Positions 45,383 to 56,353 of a stretch of 64,000 nt of DNA are shown here, in pieces; position 1 is the first letter of the stretch, and the number at the start of each line of letters is the position of its first letter. The stretch lies in contig OW203992.1 of NCBI GenBank assembly GCA_934047225.1, positions 5,073,501 to 5,137,500 on the forward strand. Reading direction: 5' to 3'. Source of the stretch: Ypsolopha sequella (Eukaryota; Arthropoda; Insecta; Lepidoptera; Ypsolophidae). The position numbers and the translations under genes were made by a program. Below the pieces are notes generated by a model. It had not been told where the DNA came from. It searched no databases and saw only the letters and a list, made by a program, of their open reading frames with translations.

Positions 45383-45627
45383 TACAAGGTGACTTTTTGA
45401 TCATCGTCCAAATTCATACTAGTGGCTTGGTAAGTGATCAGTATCATGCATCAGTAACAATTTTGGTGAAATTCGTAAAATGAAATTTCGACTCTCCATA
45501 GTGATTCACTCGGGACTGGAACTCAATTTATATGGGAAGCCGAAATTTCATTATACGAATCCAAGAAACTGATCACTTATCAAGCCTCCAGTATGAATTT
45601 GGACGATGATCAAAAAGTCACCTCGTA
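45383..45627. mobile_element. Palindromic TA-flanked element, copy 4 of 5
   Basis: TACAAGGTGACTTTTTGATC to GATCAAAAAGTCACCTCGTA. About 20 bases shorter than copies 2 and 3 because part of the right arm is missing at about 45560. Confidence 0.85.
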
Positions 45628-45644
45628 TACCGACCAATTCAAAT

Positions 45645-45743
45645 ATGTCGACAGCACGCAATCGAACATATTGTACTGTCTTCGGATGCCTCAATAATAA
45701 TTCCTCAAATCCAGAATTATCGTTCTTCTCAATACCAAGAAAG
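45645..45743 (+). CDS. Orphan first exon of a THAP-domain protein
   Basis: An ATG opens 33 codons ending exactly at a GTGAAT donor. The product contains RNRTYCTVFGCLNNN (C-x4-C, the first zinc ligands) and PELSFFSIPRK, the FFSIPR-type segment that precedes the intron in THAP domains. In the 22-kb THAP pseudogene the intron falls in the matching region (after FHK). I found no second exon with the W and C-x2-H parts in the next few kilobases. It may be a transposase remnant, a host exon whose partners lie outside the window, or a relic. It begins 17 bases after the palindromic element. Confidence 0.6.
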
Positions 45744-46735
45744 GTGAATAAGAATTGATGGTAAATAAATAATAATGTGAAATGTAAACCGTATTTTCTT
45801 TGTTTACATTTAACATAGGTACATAACTGTTCTATGTTTGTTAATTATTCAAGGTGTTTTTAAACGTGGAGCTGATATGGTTGAAATCGCAAAGATTTTT
45901 TAATTTTAGACTAGGAGCCCATGTTTGATTAGATACTTAAATTTTATTATCTACTTTAATGAATTTAACTGATTAATTTAGGTAACAATCACAAAGATTT
46001 TTGAGCAAAGGCGTCGCCAGGGGGGGCAAGATGACATAAATTGTAGATAAAATAAACAAATTTTAAGTTTTTAACATAATCTTCTTCGGTTTCTCGCGAA
46101 TTTTTCGACTACTTTATTATTGAAATCTCAAAAGTTTTTCGAATCTCTAGGGGGGGACAGCTACCCCCTTCCCCCCTTTGACGATGCCCATGTTTTTAAA
46201 GTAAAGTTCAGGAGCCAATATTTTTTCTTACAATTATTAAGATAAGCAAGTAAGATTTCTTTATGAGTTATAGTGTATGAATGTATGTTTGTTTGTGGTA
46301 GGTATGTATGTTTGGAAGTTTCACTACGTCGTCGATTGATAGCTCATTTGTCATAATCGGCTTCAAAACATTTTAAGTATTGATTTTTTATTAGCTACGA
46401 AACTAAATGAAAGGACAACCCTGCAACAATAGGTATTTAAGTCTCGTACGGGGCGTGAGTTAAACTACTGTTCTGGTTTTACTATGGTACATGTGTGGTA
46501 GTGCTGGCTACGAGTTTTCTCGTATTATTAGTAAGGGCTGATTAGTATTAGTATTATTAGTATGGGCTGATTAGTATTAGTAGTAATAAAACAAATTTTT
46601 TAGTATTACAAAAGAGATTGTGCTTTTAAAGTTTGGCGTTACCATGGAAAGCACAGTTAAGTCAGTAATAAAAGTATAATGAAATAAAAGTTATGACCTC
46701 ATAAATTCAACACAAAATTTTTAGTCACGGTGACA
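45744..46735. other. No gene recognised
   Basis: Two G-runs (AGGGGGGGCAAGATGAC at about 46019, TAGGGGGGGACAG at about 46150, with CCCCCTTCCCCCC after it) stand out in A+T-rich sequence. A short TTAGTATTAGTATTATTAG repeat is at about 46540. Confidence 0.4.
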
Positions 46736-47497
46736 AAATGACAGTGGGCAAATTTGGTTCAAGCGCCGCCAAGATCAAGACATATTTTAAATGAAAGGAG
46801 ATAAAGTTATTCTCAAGTAAGCCAAACCCCATCAAAATCTATCTGAGAGATTTCGAGATATGACTTTTTATGTTTTTCAATGCAAGTGCTCGTAAAGGCC
46901 CACTTTTTATGCATCAAAACCGAACAGAAAGTCGAATATTTTGCCCTTGGGCTTTATTATTTTTTTTCATTTATTTACGAGAAGTTGGCTAACCTGCAAC
47001 CTTCCCTGTGTACGATAAATGTTATACTTTTTTTAACGGCTCTGGATACATTCCTTTTGAGCCAATCATTAATTTGCAAAATTGTAACAATGTAACTTTC
47101 AACTTTAATATTTTAATTGTTTTCTTTGATTATATTTGTTTTATTTCCTCACACTATGCATTGAAAACATAGTATGATACACGGGCGTAAGAGCAATAAA
47201 TTACTCGGTTACGTTTAAAACACTCGCTACGCTTGTGTTTTAAATCTTCCTCGTAATTTATTCCTTTTCACCCTTGTGGCGTAAACTACTATTACAACTT
47301 CCCGCACTTTAGTTTTTGTAATTAATAAATGATTTGCAAATGTAAAAATCTTAATGAATACATTTTATTTTCTTTTTACTTTTTTATTTTGATGGGGTTC
47401 TACTTGCTTGAGGACTACATTATGTCCTTTCATTTAACATACATCCTAATCTTGGCGGCGCTTGAACCAACTCCCATACGAGTTTGCCCACTGTCAT
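46736..47497. mobile_element. Palindromic element with a Helitron-like element at its centre
   Basis: AAATGACAGTGGGCAAA and GGTTCAAGCGCCGCCAAGAT at 46736-46775 are answered by ATCTTGGCGGCGCTTGAACC-type text and TTTGCCCACTGTCATTT at 47452-47500, and AATGAAAGGA / TCCTTTCATT follow inward. The interval between the arms is almost exactly the Helitron-like copy 3, so that copy landed at the tip of the palindrome. Confidence 0.7.
46873..47293 (+). mobile_element. Helitron-like element, copy 3
   Basis: TTTTCAATGCAAGTGCTCGT to GCGTAAACTACTATT. It has the same order as copies 1 and 2, with an extra segment (TAATATTTTAATTG) near 47106 and the usual 3' hairpin. Confidence 0.7.
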
Positions 47498-47746
47498 TTA
47501 AAGTTCAAAGTTTAATTATGTTGATTTTCAAAGCAACCTACGGTATACAAAGCTGGGATATTTGGGTAGGAAAAACCATTTCAAAGTGTTTCAACAAAAA
47601 TCTGTATAACTTTATTACGGGAAAAATGTTTTTTTTTTTTGCTTTGTTTCAGTTTTTTTTTATGGAAGTGCTTCTGTATAATCAGAAGGACAAGTGGTTT
47701 AATTTTCTTAACACCGAATATTATGTGTTCTTGCTTTGAAAAACGG

Positions 47747-48301
47747 ACTTTCAGATCGTAAGTCAAGCTACCGATATGCTTCCAACTTTCAGATCGTGAG
47801 TCAAGCTACCGATATGCTTCCAACTTTCAGATCGTGAGTCAAGCTACCGATATGCTTCCAACTTTCAGATCGTGAGTCAAGCTACCGATATGCTTCCAAC
47901 TTTCAGATCGTGAGTCAAGCTACCGATATGCTTCCAACTTTCAGATCGTGAGTCAAGCTACCGATATGCTTCCAACTTTCAGATCGTGAGTCAAGCTACC
48001 GATATGCTTCCAACTTTCAGATCGTGAGTCAAGCTATCGATATGCTTCCAACTTTCAGATCGTGAGTCAAGCTATCGATATGCTTCCAACTTTCAGATCG
48101 TGAGTCAAGCTACCGATATGCTTCCAACTTTCAGATCGTGAGTCAAGCTACCGATATGCTTCCAACTTTCAGATCGTGAGTCAAGCTATCGATATGCTTC
48201 CAACTTTCAGATCGTGAGTCAAGCTATCGATATGCTTCCAACTTTCAGATCGTGAGTCAAGCTACTTTCAGATCGTGAGTCTAGCTACGGATATGCTTCC
48301 A
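47747..48301. repeat. 38-bp satellite array, about 15 units
   Basis: Units of ACTTTCAGATCGTGAGTCAA plus GCTACCGATATGCTTCCA start every 38 bases from 47747 to 48241. The fourteenth is cut to 23 bases and one more follows. Units differ almost only at ACCGAT/ATCGAT, so homogenisation is recent. Each unit has TTTCAG three bases before GTGAGT. Confidence 0.97.
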
Positions 48302-48548
48302 ACTATTTCAATTTCAAACCCTAACACATTTCTTTAGTTAGCATTTTCACAAAATTGCACAGAGTCGACCATAATGAACTTTGTGTCGATTTGAATCTCA
48401 AAGATTTTGAATTTAAGTTCTAGAATATTCGATACGAGAGCTGATGCTAGGAGCGTAGTATTGAATTTCAGTTTTCCTTTGTGTTGCTCTGAAGTCAATC
48501 TGCTGGCTGAAATTGTAAGGAACAGAATTTATTGATTCGGTATTTGTA

Positions 48549-48840
48549 TTTTTTCAATGCAAGTGCTCGTAAAGGCCCACTTTTTATGCATCAAAACCGA
48601 ACAGAAAGTCGACTATTTTGCCCTAGGGCTTTATTTTTTTTTTTCAATGGTTGGCTAACCTGCAGCCTTTCTTGTGTACCATAAATGTCATACTTTTTTT
48701 TCCACTGTTTAACGTCTCTGGATACAGTCCTTTTGAGCCAATTATAATTTAAGTTCACAAAATTATATTTGTTTTATTTCCTCACACTATGCATTGAAAA
48801 ACGTAGTATGATACACGGGCGTAAGAGCAATAAATTACTC
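48549..48840 (+). mobile_element. Helitron-like element, copy 4, 3'-truncated
   Basis: Starts TTTTCAATGCAAGTGCTCGT and is collinear to AATAAATTACTC, the first half of the 3' hairpin stem, then breaks into unrelated A+T-rich sequence. Confidence 0.75.
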
Positions 48841-49049
48841 TTAATTTAATATTAATTAAATATATCTTTTAAATTATTGTTTATTTTTAGGATTTAGGCA
48901 AAAATAGAAACCCTTTTAGATTACAAAAACCTCGGTATCCGTCTAATAAAAGCTGCTAGAAATTTTCAAAATGGCCCGATCTGATGAGGCTATTTTTTCA
49001 AGGTAAATAAAACACTTACAAAAATAAAAACACTTTATTAAAATTGTTA

Positions 49050-49255
49050 GGCACCAAGCGACCAAATGCAGGACTCTTCCCATGTTCCGAGTTGGATATC
49101 TGTGAGTGGTGGCATGGACGTTCGTTTATGGTGGTGGTGAGCATTAAACATTCAATAACTGCTTCACCGCACGGATCATTAAATCTTTTTCGCCACCACT
49201 CACAGACATCCAACTCAGAACATGGGAGGAGTCCTACATTTGGTCGCTTGGTGCC
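49050..49255. repeat. Inverted repeat of 64-bp arms, G+C-richer than its flanks
   Basis: GGCACCAAGCGACCAAATGC...GAGTGGTGGC and its complement differ at only four positions, all transitions. The 78-base centre is unrelated. Both arms keep frames open in both directions (for example CSELDVCEWW), so they could derive from a coding segment. No protein recognised. Confidence 0.8.
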
Positions 49256-49329
49256 CATTACGGTCCGGGTCTCAACAAACAAAGATAAATAATCATCGAA
49301 CCATCTCCACACTTCTATTTCAAAACCTA

Positions 49330-50196
49330 CTTACTTGATATTTTTTTTCTCTATTGTCTGTCAATCATCCACTTCATTCTGCCATTTTATATTTTGATAT
49401 AATATATACATTTTATTTAGTTCCACTGATGCTGACAAGAAGTCGAAATTTATCTGGAAATAATTATAATAAAGTGTTTTTATTGAAATATATAATGTGA
49501 ACTAAATAAAAAACAAATAAGTTTTCTTTAATATTTATTTATTTAAAAATAAAAATAATTAATCGATTGAATGTTATAACGGGAATTATAAATGTCGTGG
49601 CGTTGTGCAAACTCAACGATTTTATTACTTTGTTACGGCTACGACGGCGTGGTGTGATGTAGCGGTCTACGGCGTAGCAGCGTAGCCCAATAAGACGCGT
49701 CCGAATTCAAATCACAAAGCATTCTAAATTCAAAACCTTTTGCGCCATAAGGGCGTGCATACACATTTCATAAAAATAAACACTTAGGTAATGGGACGCA
49801 CACGCACCTCCCCACGGCAGCCGCACACGGTAGAACGGAATAATGCGAAAGAGTAAACCGGGTTGGAACGACACCCTAGAGGCCGAGAATCGGTTATTTG
49901 CTTTACCCGTAGATTGTTTTGAATTTGAATACGTTTGTACTTTGAGTAGGTAAGGCTAGGTTTCGATATTAGGGAGAGAATTCGGTGGTATGATCGGGTA
50001 CCCAATTAAAACAGTTCTTACTGTACCTCAATTTTGATAAAGTCTGGTTTAGAATGGCTTGGAATTTTTTTGTAGGATAGTTTACAAAACTTGTAAATTT
50101 GTAGGATACGGAAAACATTTTTAAATATAAACAAATTTTCTAAAATGTTTTAGGGTTGCGTTCATAATATTATTAGTAGTTAAGGATTTCGAAAAT
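49330..50196. other. No gene recognised
   Basis: A G+C-richer part at 49600-49880 (GTGATGTAGCGGTCTACGGC) stands among A+T-rich text. A minus-strand frame there has no motif I know. Confidence 0.35.
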
Positions 50197-50880
50197 AAAG
50201 TTGTCGATTAATATTTGAAGAGCTTATTCAGTCAATGGTATTGAACAAATTTTACTATGAATACAACCCTGAAATCTCAAAAAAAAATCTGGCCTATAAA
50301 AATCTGGCCTATAAAGTTGTCGATTAATATTTGAAGAGCTTATTCAGTCAATGGTATTGAACAAATTTTACTATGAATACAACCCTGAAATCTCAAAAAA
50401 AAAATCTGGCCTATAAAAATCTGGCCTATAAAGTTGTCGATTAATATTTGAAGAGCTTATTCAGTCAATGGTATTGAACAAATTTTACTATGAATACAAC
50501 CCTGAAATCTCAAAAAAAAAATCTGGCCTATAAAAATCTGGCCTATAAAGTTGTCGATTAATATTTGAAGAGCTTATTCAGTCAATGGTATTGAACAAAT
50601 TTTACTATGAATACAACCATGAAATCTCAAAAAAAAAATCTGGCCTATAAAAATCTGGCCTATAAAGTTGTCGATTAATATTTGAAGAGCTTATTCAGTC
50701 AATAGTATTGAACAAATTTTACTATGAATACAACCCTGAAATCTCAAAAAAAAAATCTGGCCTATAAAAATCTGGCCTATAAAGTTGTCGATTAATATTT
50801 GAAGAGCTTATTCAGTCAATGGTATTGAACAACTTTTACTATGGATACAACCCTGAAATCTCAAAAAAAAATCTGGCCTT
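50197..50880 (+). repeat. 117-bp tandem array, six units
   Basis: The word GTTGTCGATTAATATTTGAA starts at about 50200, 50316, 50433, 50550, 50667 and 50784. Units are almost identical; they vary mainly in the A-run (AAAAAAA) before AATCTGGCCTATAAAAATCT. The last unit departs after AAAAATCTGGCC. Confidence 0.95.
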
Positions 50881-50929
50881 TACATTTCGGCCGAGCAGCA
50901 TTGCATTTTTCTATGAAACAGTACATTTT

Positions 50930-51045
50930 TTTTTCGAGTTACAGCGCTTGTTCCATAGTAAAAGTTGTCCTATACCATTGACTGAATATAGGCTCTTCAA
51001 ATATGGTTACACCTTTCTGTTACACGTTGTATAAATTAATCGACA
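50930..51045 (-). repeat. Single inverted partner of the 117-bp unit
   Basis: CCATAGTAAAAGTTGTCC, CCATTGACTGAATA and TTAATCGACAAC are the reverse complement of the sixth unit (TTGTCGATTAA, TATTCAGTCAATGG, CAACTTTTACTATGG). The unit was therefore one end of an inverted-repeat element before it was amplified. Confidence 0.8.
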
Positions 51046-51936
51046 ACTTCTGTTACACCTTCTATATTAGAAATAATTCTGTTATTTTGAGCGCTTATCT
51101 TTTGTTTTAAAATTCAAAGGTCAAACAGTAAAAGTTTCATGTACGGCTATAAATTAGTGACTAAAAGTACCCAGAATCGAAGGGTTTACATACTCGTAAT
51201 ATATTGATTGAATATGGAAGATGGGAAAGAGGTGTGCCAGGCTCATAGCAGATCGAAATCCGAGGTCTCTGCTGACCCTTCTGGAAGACATCCGTGAGTA
51301 TATATAAGTATATTTTCTTGTATTTCATATCAAGAACTACCCCTTAAGACTTCTACGCAGCAACATGTACGCAAGTTGTTAAGGTCTGCCTCGTCGTCAT
51401 ATTTAATTCATTTGAGATCACAAGGATATAACTTCTCCTTAAATTATTTTCTTTTAGACCTTTTTGCGCGATGTTTCCCTGTTTTATTGTACCACAGATT
51501 CAAATACTAACCAATTATTATTTTCATTTTTATTACAATTTTTTACTTTTATACAAATATCCAAGACAATATTTTATACATTGAACTATTATCGTAGAAT
51601 AGGTTTATTGCTTATAGCAATGTCTTCTAGGCAACCTTTGTGATAAGAAGTAAAATACTTAGAGATGGACAAGTGCGATTACAGATTTCGAAAAAATTAA
51701 AAAAGAGATAATAATGAAAATCCAAAACACCAATGAAGCATCAAAATAACGTAATCAGATTAAATTTGGATGACGTCATTCTTCCCCTATGGTGCTTGAA
51801 CGATGTTGACGTCACATTGCAGTTTCCACTTTTATGTAAAAAAGACATTTAAAATGCCTCCTGAGACCAACTTTTTAGTTAACTCAATACCGTTACCATG
51901 TTGGGTATTTTTGATCTTGCAAATTCCATCCATCCA
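51046..51936. other. No gene recognised
   Basis: A+T-rich noncoding sequence. Confidence 0.4.
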
Positions 51937-52165
51937 TCAGCCCGTATTCGTCCACTGCTGGACATAGGCCTCCCCAATATTACGCCACCCTTGGCGGTCC
52001 TCAGTCATCCTCATCCAGCCGCCACCCGCAACGTCCTTCAGATCGTCAGTCCAGCGGGCACGAGGGCGGCCTACGCTTCGCTTTGCTGTACGTGGTCTCC
52101 ATTCCAATGCATTACGGCCCCAACGGTTATCACGTCGGCGACAAATATGGCCAGTCCACAAATTA
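51937..52165 (-). pseudogene. C-terminus of an RTE-type LINE ORF
   Basis: On the minus strand the frame reads WTGHICRRRDNRWG, LEWRPRTAKRSVGRPRARWT, DDLKDVAGGGWMRMTEDR and ends [11 protein letters not shown]. The R-S-V-G-R-P-x-x-R-W-x-D-D-L segment and the closing QQWT are hallmarks of the end of RTE-clade LINE ORFs in insects. The open frame ends near its natural stop. Everything upstream is missing, as in a heavily 5'-truncated copy. Confidence 0.8.
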
Positions 52166-52699
52166 GAAATCTTAAATTATTTCCATGGATTTTATCAGCC
52201 ACAGCACAAAATACAAGCTAAAAGAAGTTCCTTGATACCCATCTCTTAATATATCAAAGCAGAATACATTTAAGATGAAGGAGGCCATAAGTAAAAGTAA
52301 ATAACATCCTAAAATATTTCATGCATTATTCCTCACATCCGTGGCAGATTACTGTGGGCTTATTTCGGAATAATATTAACATATAGAAAATGTGTAAAGA
52401 TTTTAATATACGATTTGGTTTGAAGATTAAATTCTCTTTGAGATACATACCATTTGTTTATTTAGGAGAATAACTTATGCTTGTGTATGTTACTAGGGTC
52501 AAGAGGATATTTCCAACATTATATCGTGCGATATCCAAGCGGTCTATGATGTCATGGCCTTCTCATGGCTTACCATTCTTATGACGTAACCACGCCGCCA
52601 AGTGACTTGTCGTGTTTTGGGCATGACGCAATGACAAGCCGTACTAGGAGAACAATTACTCTAATAATAAATAATAAAATAAAACTTAACCATTTTTTT

Positions 52700-52932
52700 A
52701 TACCGCCATCCATCGGTCCCAGGCATGGTGGGCCTCCTGGTTTTTTGCCCGTGAGCTGTCCTCTTACTCTCCCCCGAATTACCGCCAATTGATGCAACGC
52801 GCTCACCAACCCGTCTGCCCAGCGTGTGTGAGTATGGATAATTCTTCCAGGATGACCACCGGGAGTGGCAAAATCCTGGAAAGCCTTATGTCCAACAGTG
52901 GATAAACTAGGCTGATGGATGATTGGATGGAT
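52700..52932 (-). repeat. RTE-like repeat tail, third copy
   Basis: GGCATGGTGGGCCTCCTGG, then GCCCAGCGTGTGTGAGTATG and TGGAAAGCCTTATGTCCAAC, joined across AATTACCGCC. The two blocks have a different order or orientation from those at 41218-41570, so a rearrangement occurred. Confidence 0.5.
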
Positions 52933-52935
52933 AAC

Positions 52936-55525
52936 CATCTTTTTAGAATCCAAGCCAGATCAAAACTTTAAAAAAGTATAAAAACTTACGATTCAAGCAT
53001 GCATTTTTAGACCCCGGTACTTTGAGACCCATAAAGACATTAAACTATTTTTGTCATACTCTAAAACTAGGAATAGATAAATAAAATCCCTATATTATTA
53101 TTAGTAAGTATTTATTCCATTACGGTACAGTTGTAACTTGTCCGGTATGCAAAACATTGTATAAAGTAAATATTAAAATAATCTAAAAGTAAGCCCAAAA
53201 ATTCACAAGTTTTTAAAATGAACTTCATACAACTTCCCTTGCAAAGCACCCGGGACTAATTAAGCGTGGCGCGCACAAACACAACAAACAAACATTCTAG
53301 CCCGAGCGTATATGGCGCTTATATCATCTGGACGAATTTTCGCTAGGTCCATCCGAATTAGTGGGAAGCGGACGCTGTAACTATCCGACGGTCCACGGCA
53401 CCCACCTCGACCATAAATTAGACGGTGCTTGCTCGTACAACAAGGGTTGCGGTGCGTGTTCGTTGTCGCACGATATTTTGTCTCTGAAGTGTACATAACA
53501 TTTTTTTGACATATTGAACTTGCTTTTACGAAGATCTTTTGAGAAGACGCATTGTTTGAAATCTCGCTTTCATTTGCATAACGTATTGAAATTTCCTAAA
53601 ATGTTCTTAAATTTAATACATATAACAAATTCCTCTCGTTTTAAGGTTTTAGTTAGCACAAAACATTAAAGTGGTTAACTTTACCTTGTTTCCATATGGT
53701 TAAAAAGTTACAACGAAGAAAAATTAAATCTGTGCCACAAAAGTTTCTCTATATGAACAGAACTTAATTTACTCAAACAAACCACTAACAAAGCACTTTT
53801 AATCATTACCTTTTAGTATATCAAGTCAAACTGTAGCATATTTTTAAACAAACAGGCTAAGATCTATTATAAGACTATAAGATCTATAAGATCTATAAGA
53901 CTATTGCTCGCTTACGTTGACGTATCGTACGTAATAAGCAACCCGCGCTATAAAGCATGGGCCATAGACTTTTAATCAATCTGCACGGGCGGCACGGGAC
54001 TGTAAAAATGGCAGCAGGTTTAGTGGCCGCCGCGCTTAATTAAAACCATAAGGAAAATTGTTTGGACATCTCACTGACCGCGCCGCTCCTGTTACGTTAT
54101 TCACTCTCTATTTTGGACTGGGTTTTTGGGTGAAATTTTAGTCACTGTATGTTTAATTTTTGTTTGTAGTGAGTATAAGTATTTGAAGTTTTTTTAAATA
54201 TACCGTAAATGTTTCTCTACGGATAAAACTTACTTTTTTAACTGTGCAAGGAGGCACAGGTCGAGCTTTGATGTCGAGATCATTCCTGATGATGATAATG
54301 ACACACATAATCTCATCGAATCTCACATATTAATGTGTAGTTTATAAAAAAAAAACACAAGAAAATGATCCTCATGTATAAGTTGGTATGAAAAAAGTCT
54401 GCAGATACTATTTTTAAAGATATAAAGGCACCTGCACACTTTCCACGCGACAAGGATTGACTATGATGAATTTTCTAGAAGAAAAAGCATATGATGTTAC
54501 AATTTTCCACTATCATTTCCTCAAAGCCGGGCCCGTAAAGTGTGGCCACGAAATGCGGGAATAGAGTGATCTTTTTTAATATTAATATTATTTTTTTAAC
54601 GCACAAGTTACATTTTTGTATACAGGCGAGCTTAATACTATTTAGTATTTTCTACCAGCTAACCTTTGGCAAATGGAGAAGTTGTTGGGGTAGTGCCATA
54701 ATTTTAATATGTTTACAAGGGTATAAATATATTATATATATATTACTTAAATACTCAGTAAATTATATTATACTTCATGCTAATAAACAAACTAAATTAA
54801 TAATTTATATGTTCAAGTACTTATACAACTTAAAAGTTTACAAATACACCATACATTCAATACATAAATATCTAAAACATACTTTTTTTACGTTCACCAA
54901 AAACTCTAAGCAATAAAGTTTAAACCGAAACATTATAGCACGTTCTTGATCCTTCAAAAAGCTTATTTCATAATGTGCCAACAATTACGGGTGAAATATG
55001 AACTTTTTTTGACACCCTATTTGTTTTTAAAATGTACAGAAATAAGAATATTTCGTTCTGTAGCTGAATCGGTTCAGCCGTTCTTTCGCACCACTCGACG
55101 GACAGACAGACGGATGAATAGATTGAGCCTTGCTAATCTATCCATCTTAATTCGGTTTTGGATATATTTTATTCTCAGCAAGGAACAGCATTTTTTTTAA
55201 AGCGGTCAACATAATGATGCCACACATGCTGAAAATATTTATTTTCCGCTCTTCGATGTTTTTCAGACCAGCTTTTTCGTGTCCAGAAAATAATGGAGCA
55301 TCATATCATAGGCACTATTAGGAGGATCATTTGTCACGTCAGCAAATCGTTTAGGTGAAACTGTACAGATGTCGCTGTCGCAATATACGAGATGAAGCTT
55401 TTGATTGTACCATATTTGGACAGTGTCCAATTTTGTGAGTGGGTACAAATTTGGGGCGCAACTTATATATTTTTTTGTATATGCTAGTCACTTTTATGAG
55501 CAAAGCAAAATATATATTAATTAAA
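52936..55525. other. No gene recognised; two G+C-richer islands
   Basis: Islands at about 53260-53480 and 53930-54110 stand out in A+T-rich text and carry several CpG, but no protein or repeat that I recognise. TATAAGATCTATAAGATC repeats at 53870-53905. Confidence 0.4.
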
Positions 55526-56353
55526 GACCCTTTGTAAAACTGTTTCTAAAATTTTTGGTCTGAGAACCTGTTCAGTGATATTACTTTTGTAATGTTGCTT
55601 AAGGATAAGTTTCCTTTTTCTAAGAAGTTAATCAACAAGAAATTTAAAATTTGGAAAATAAATTTTGGCGAATAATAAAATATAATGCGTAAATGATGTA
55701 TATGTCGGAGCAAATAATTTCTAGATGTAAAAATCCGGTGATGTAACATTGATAAAGATTCTTTTCTGCAGTTAATTATTGATTTAAATTAAGAATCAGT
55801 GTGGTTTATTGTTATGTTTAGTTTTTATGATTTTTAGTATTTGAAATTATGAATAATTTAACCCGGAAGCTTTAAAATTATTCTTGGAATATTGTTAGAT
55901 TTTGATTTAGAAATTTTCCTTCTTTATTTCTAACTAGCTGACCCTTTGTAAAACTGTTTCTAAAATTTTTGGTCTGAGAACCTGTTCAGTGATATTACTT
56001 TTGTAATGTTGCTTAAGGATAAGTTTCCTTTTTCTAAGAAGTTAATCAACAAGAAATTTAAAATTTGGAAAATAAATTTTGGCGAATAATAAAATATAAT
56101 GCGTAAATGATGTATATGTCGGAGCAAATAATTTCTAGATGTAAAAATCCGGTGATGTAACATTGATAAAGATTCTTTTCTGCAGTTAATTATTGATTTA
56201 AATTAAGAATCAGTGTGGTTTATTGTTATGTTTAGTTTTTATGATTTTTAGTATTTGAAATTATGAATAATTTAACCCGGAAGCTTTAAAATTATTCTTG
56301 GAATATTGTTAGATTTTGATTTAGAAATTTTCCTTCTTTATTTCTAACTAGCT
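55526..56353. repeat. Exact-looking 414-bp tandem duplication
   Basis: 55526-55939 and 55940-56353 read identically by eye. The 5-mer GACCC begins each copy (55526, 55940) and occurs again at 56354, where the sequence diverges (GACCCGGCGAACTTCGTTCC). The duplication is thus bounded by a 5-bp microhomology. Confidence 0.95.

Noticed and set aside
47329..47739. 136-codon plus-strand frame with hydrophobic stretches
   Set aside because: It runs from a Helitron-like end through the arm of an inverted repeat and through poly-T, so the hydrophobic residues are a by-product of T-rich sequence.
47747..48301. CRISPR array
   Set aside because: The units are contiguous with no variable spacers, and the surrounding genome is eukaryotic; it is a satellite.
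52579..52953. 124-codon minus-strand frame
   Set aside because: It covers the RTE-like repeat tail; the apparent peptide is a translation of a repeat that is rearranged between copies.
54542..54916. 124-codon plus-strand frame
   Set aside because: Composed largely of Ile, Lys, Tyr and Asn, as expected from A+T-rich sequence; no motif.
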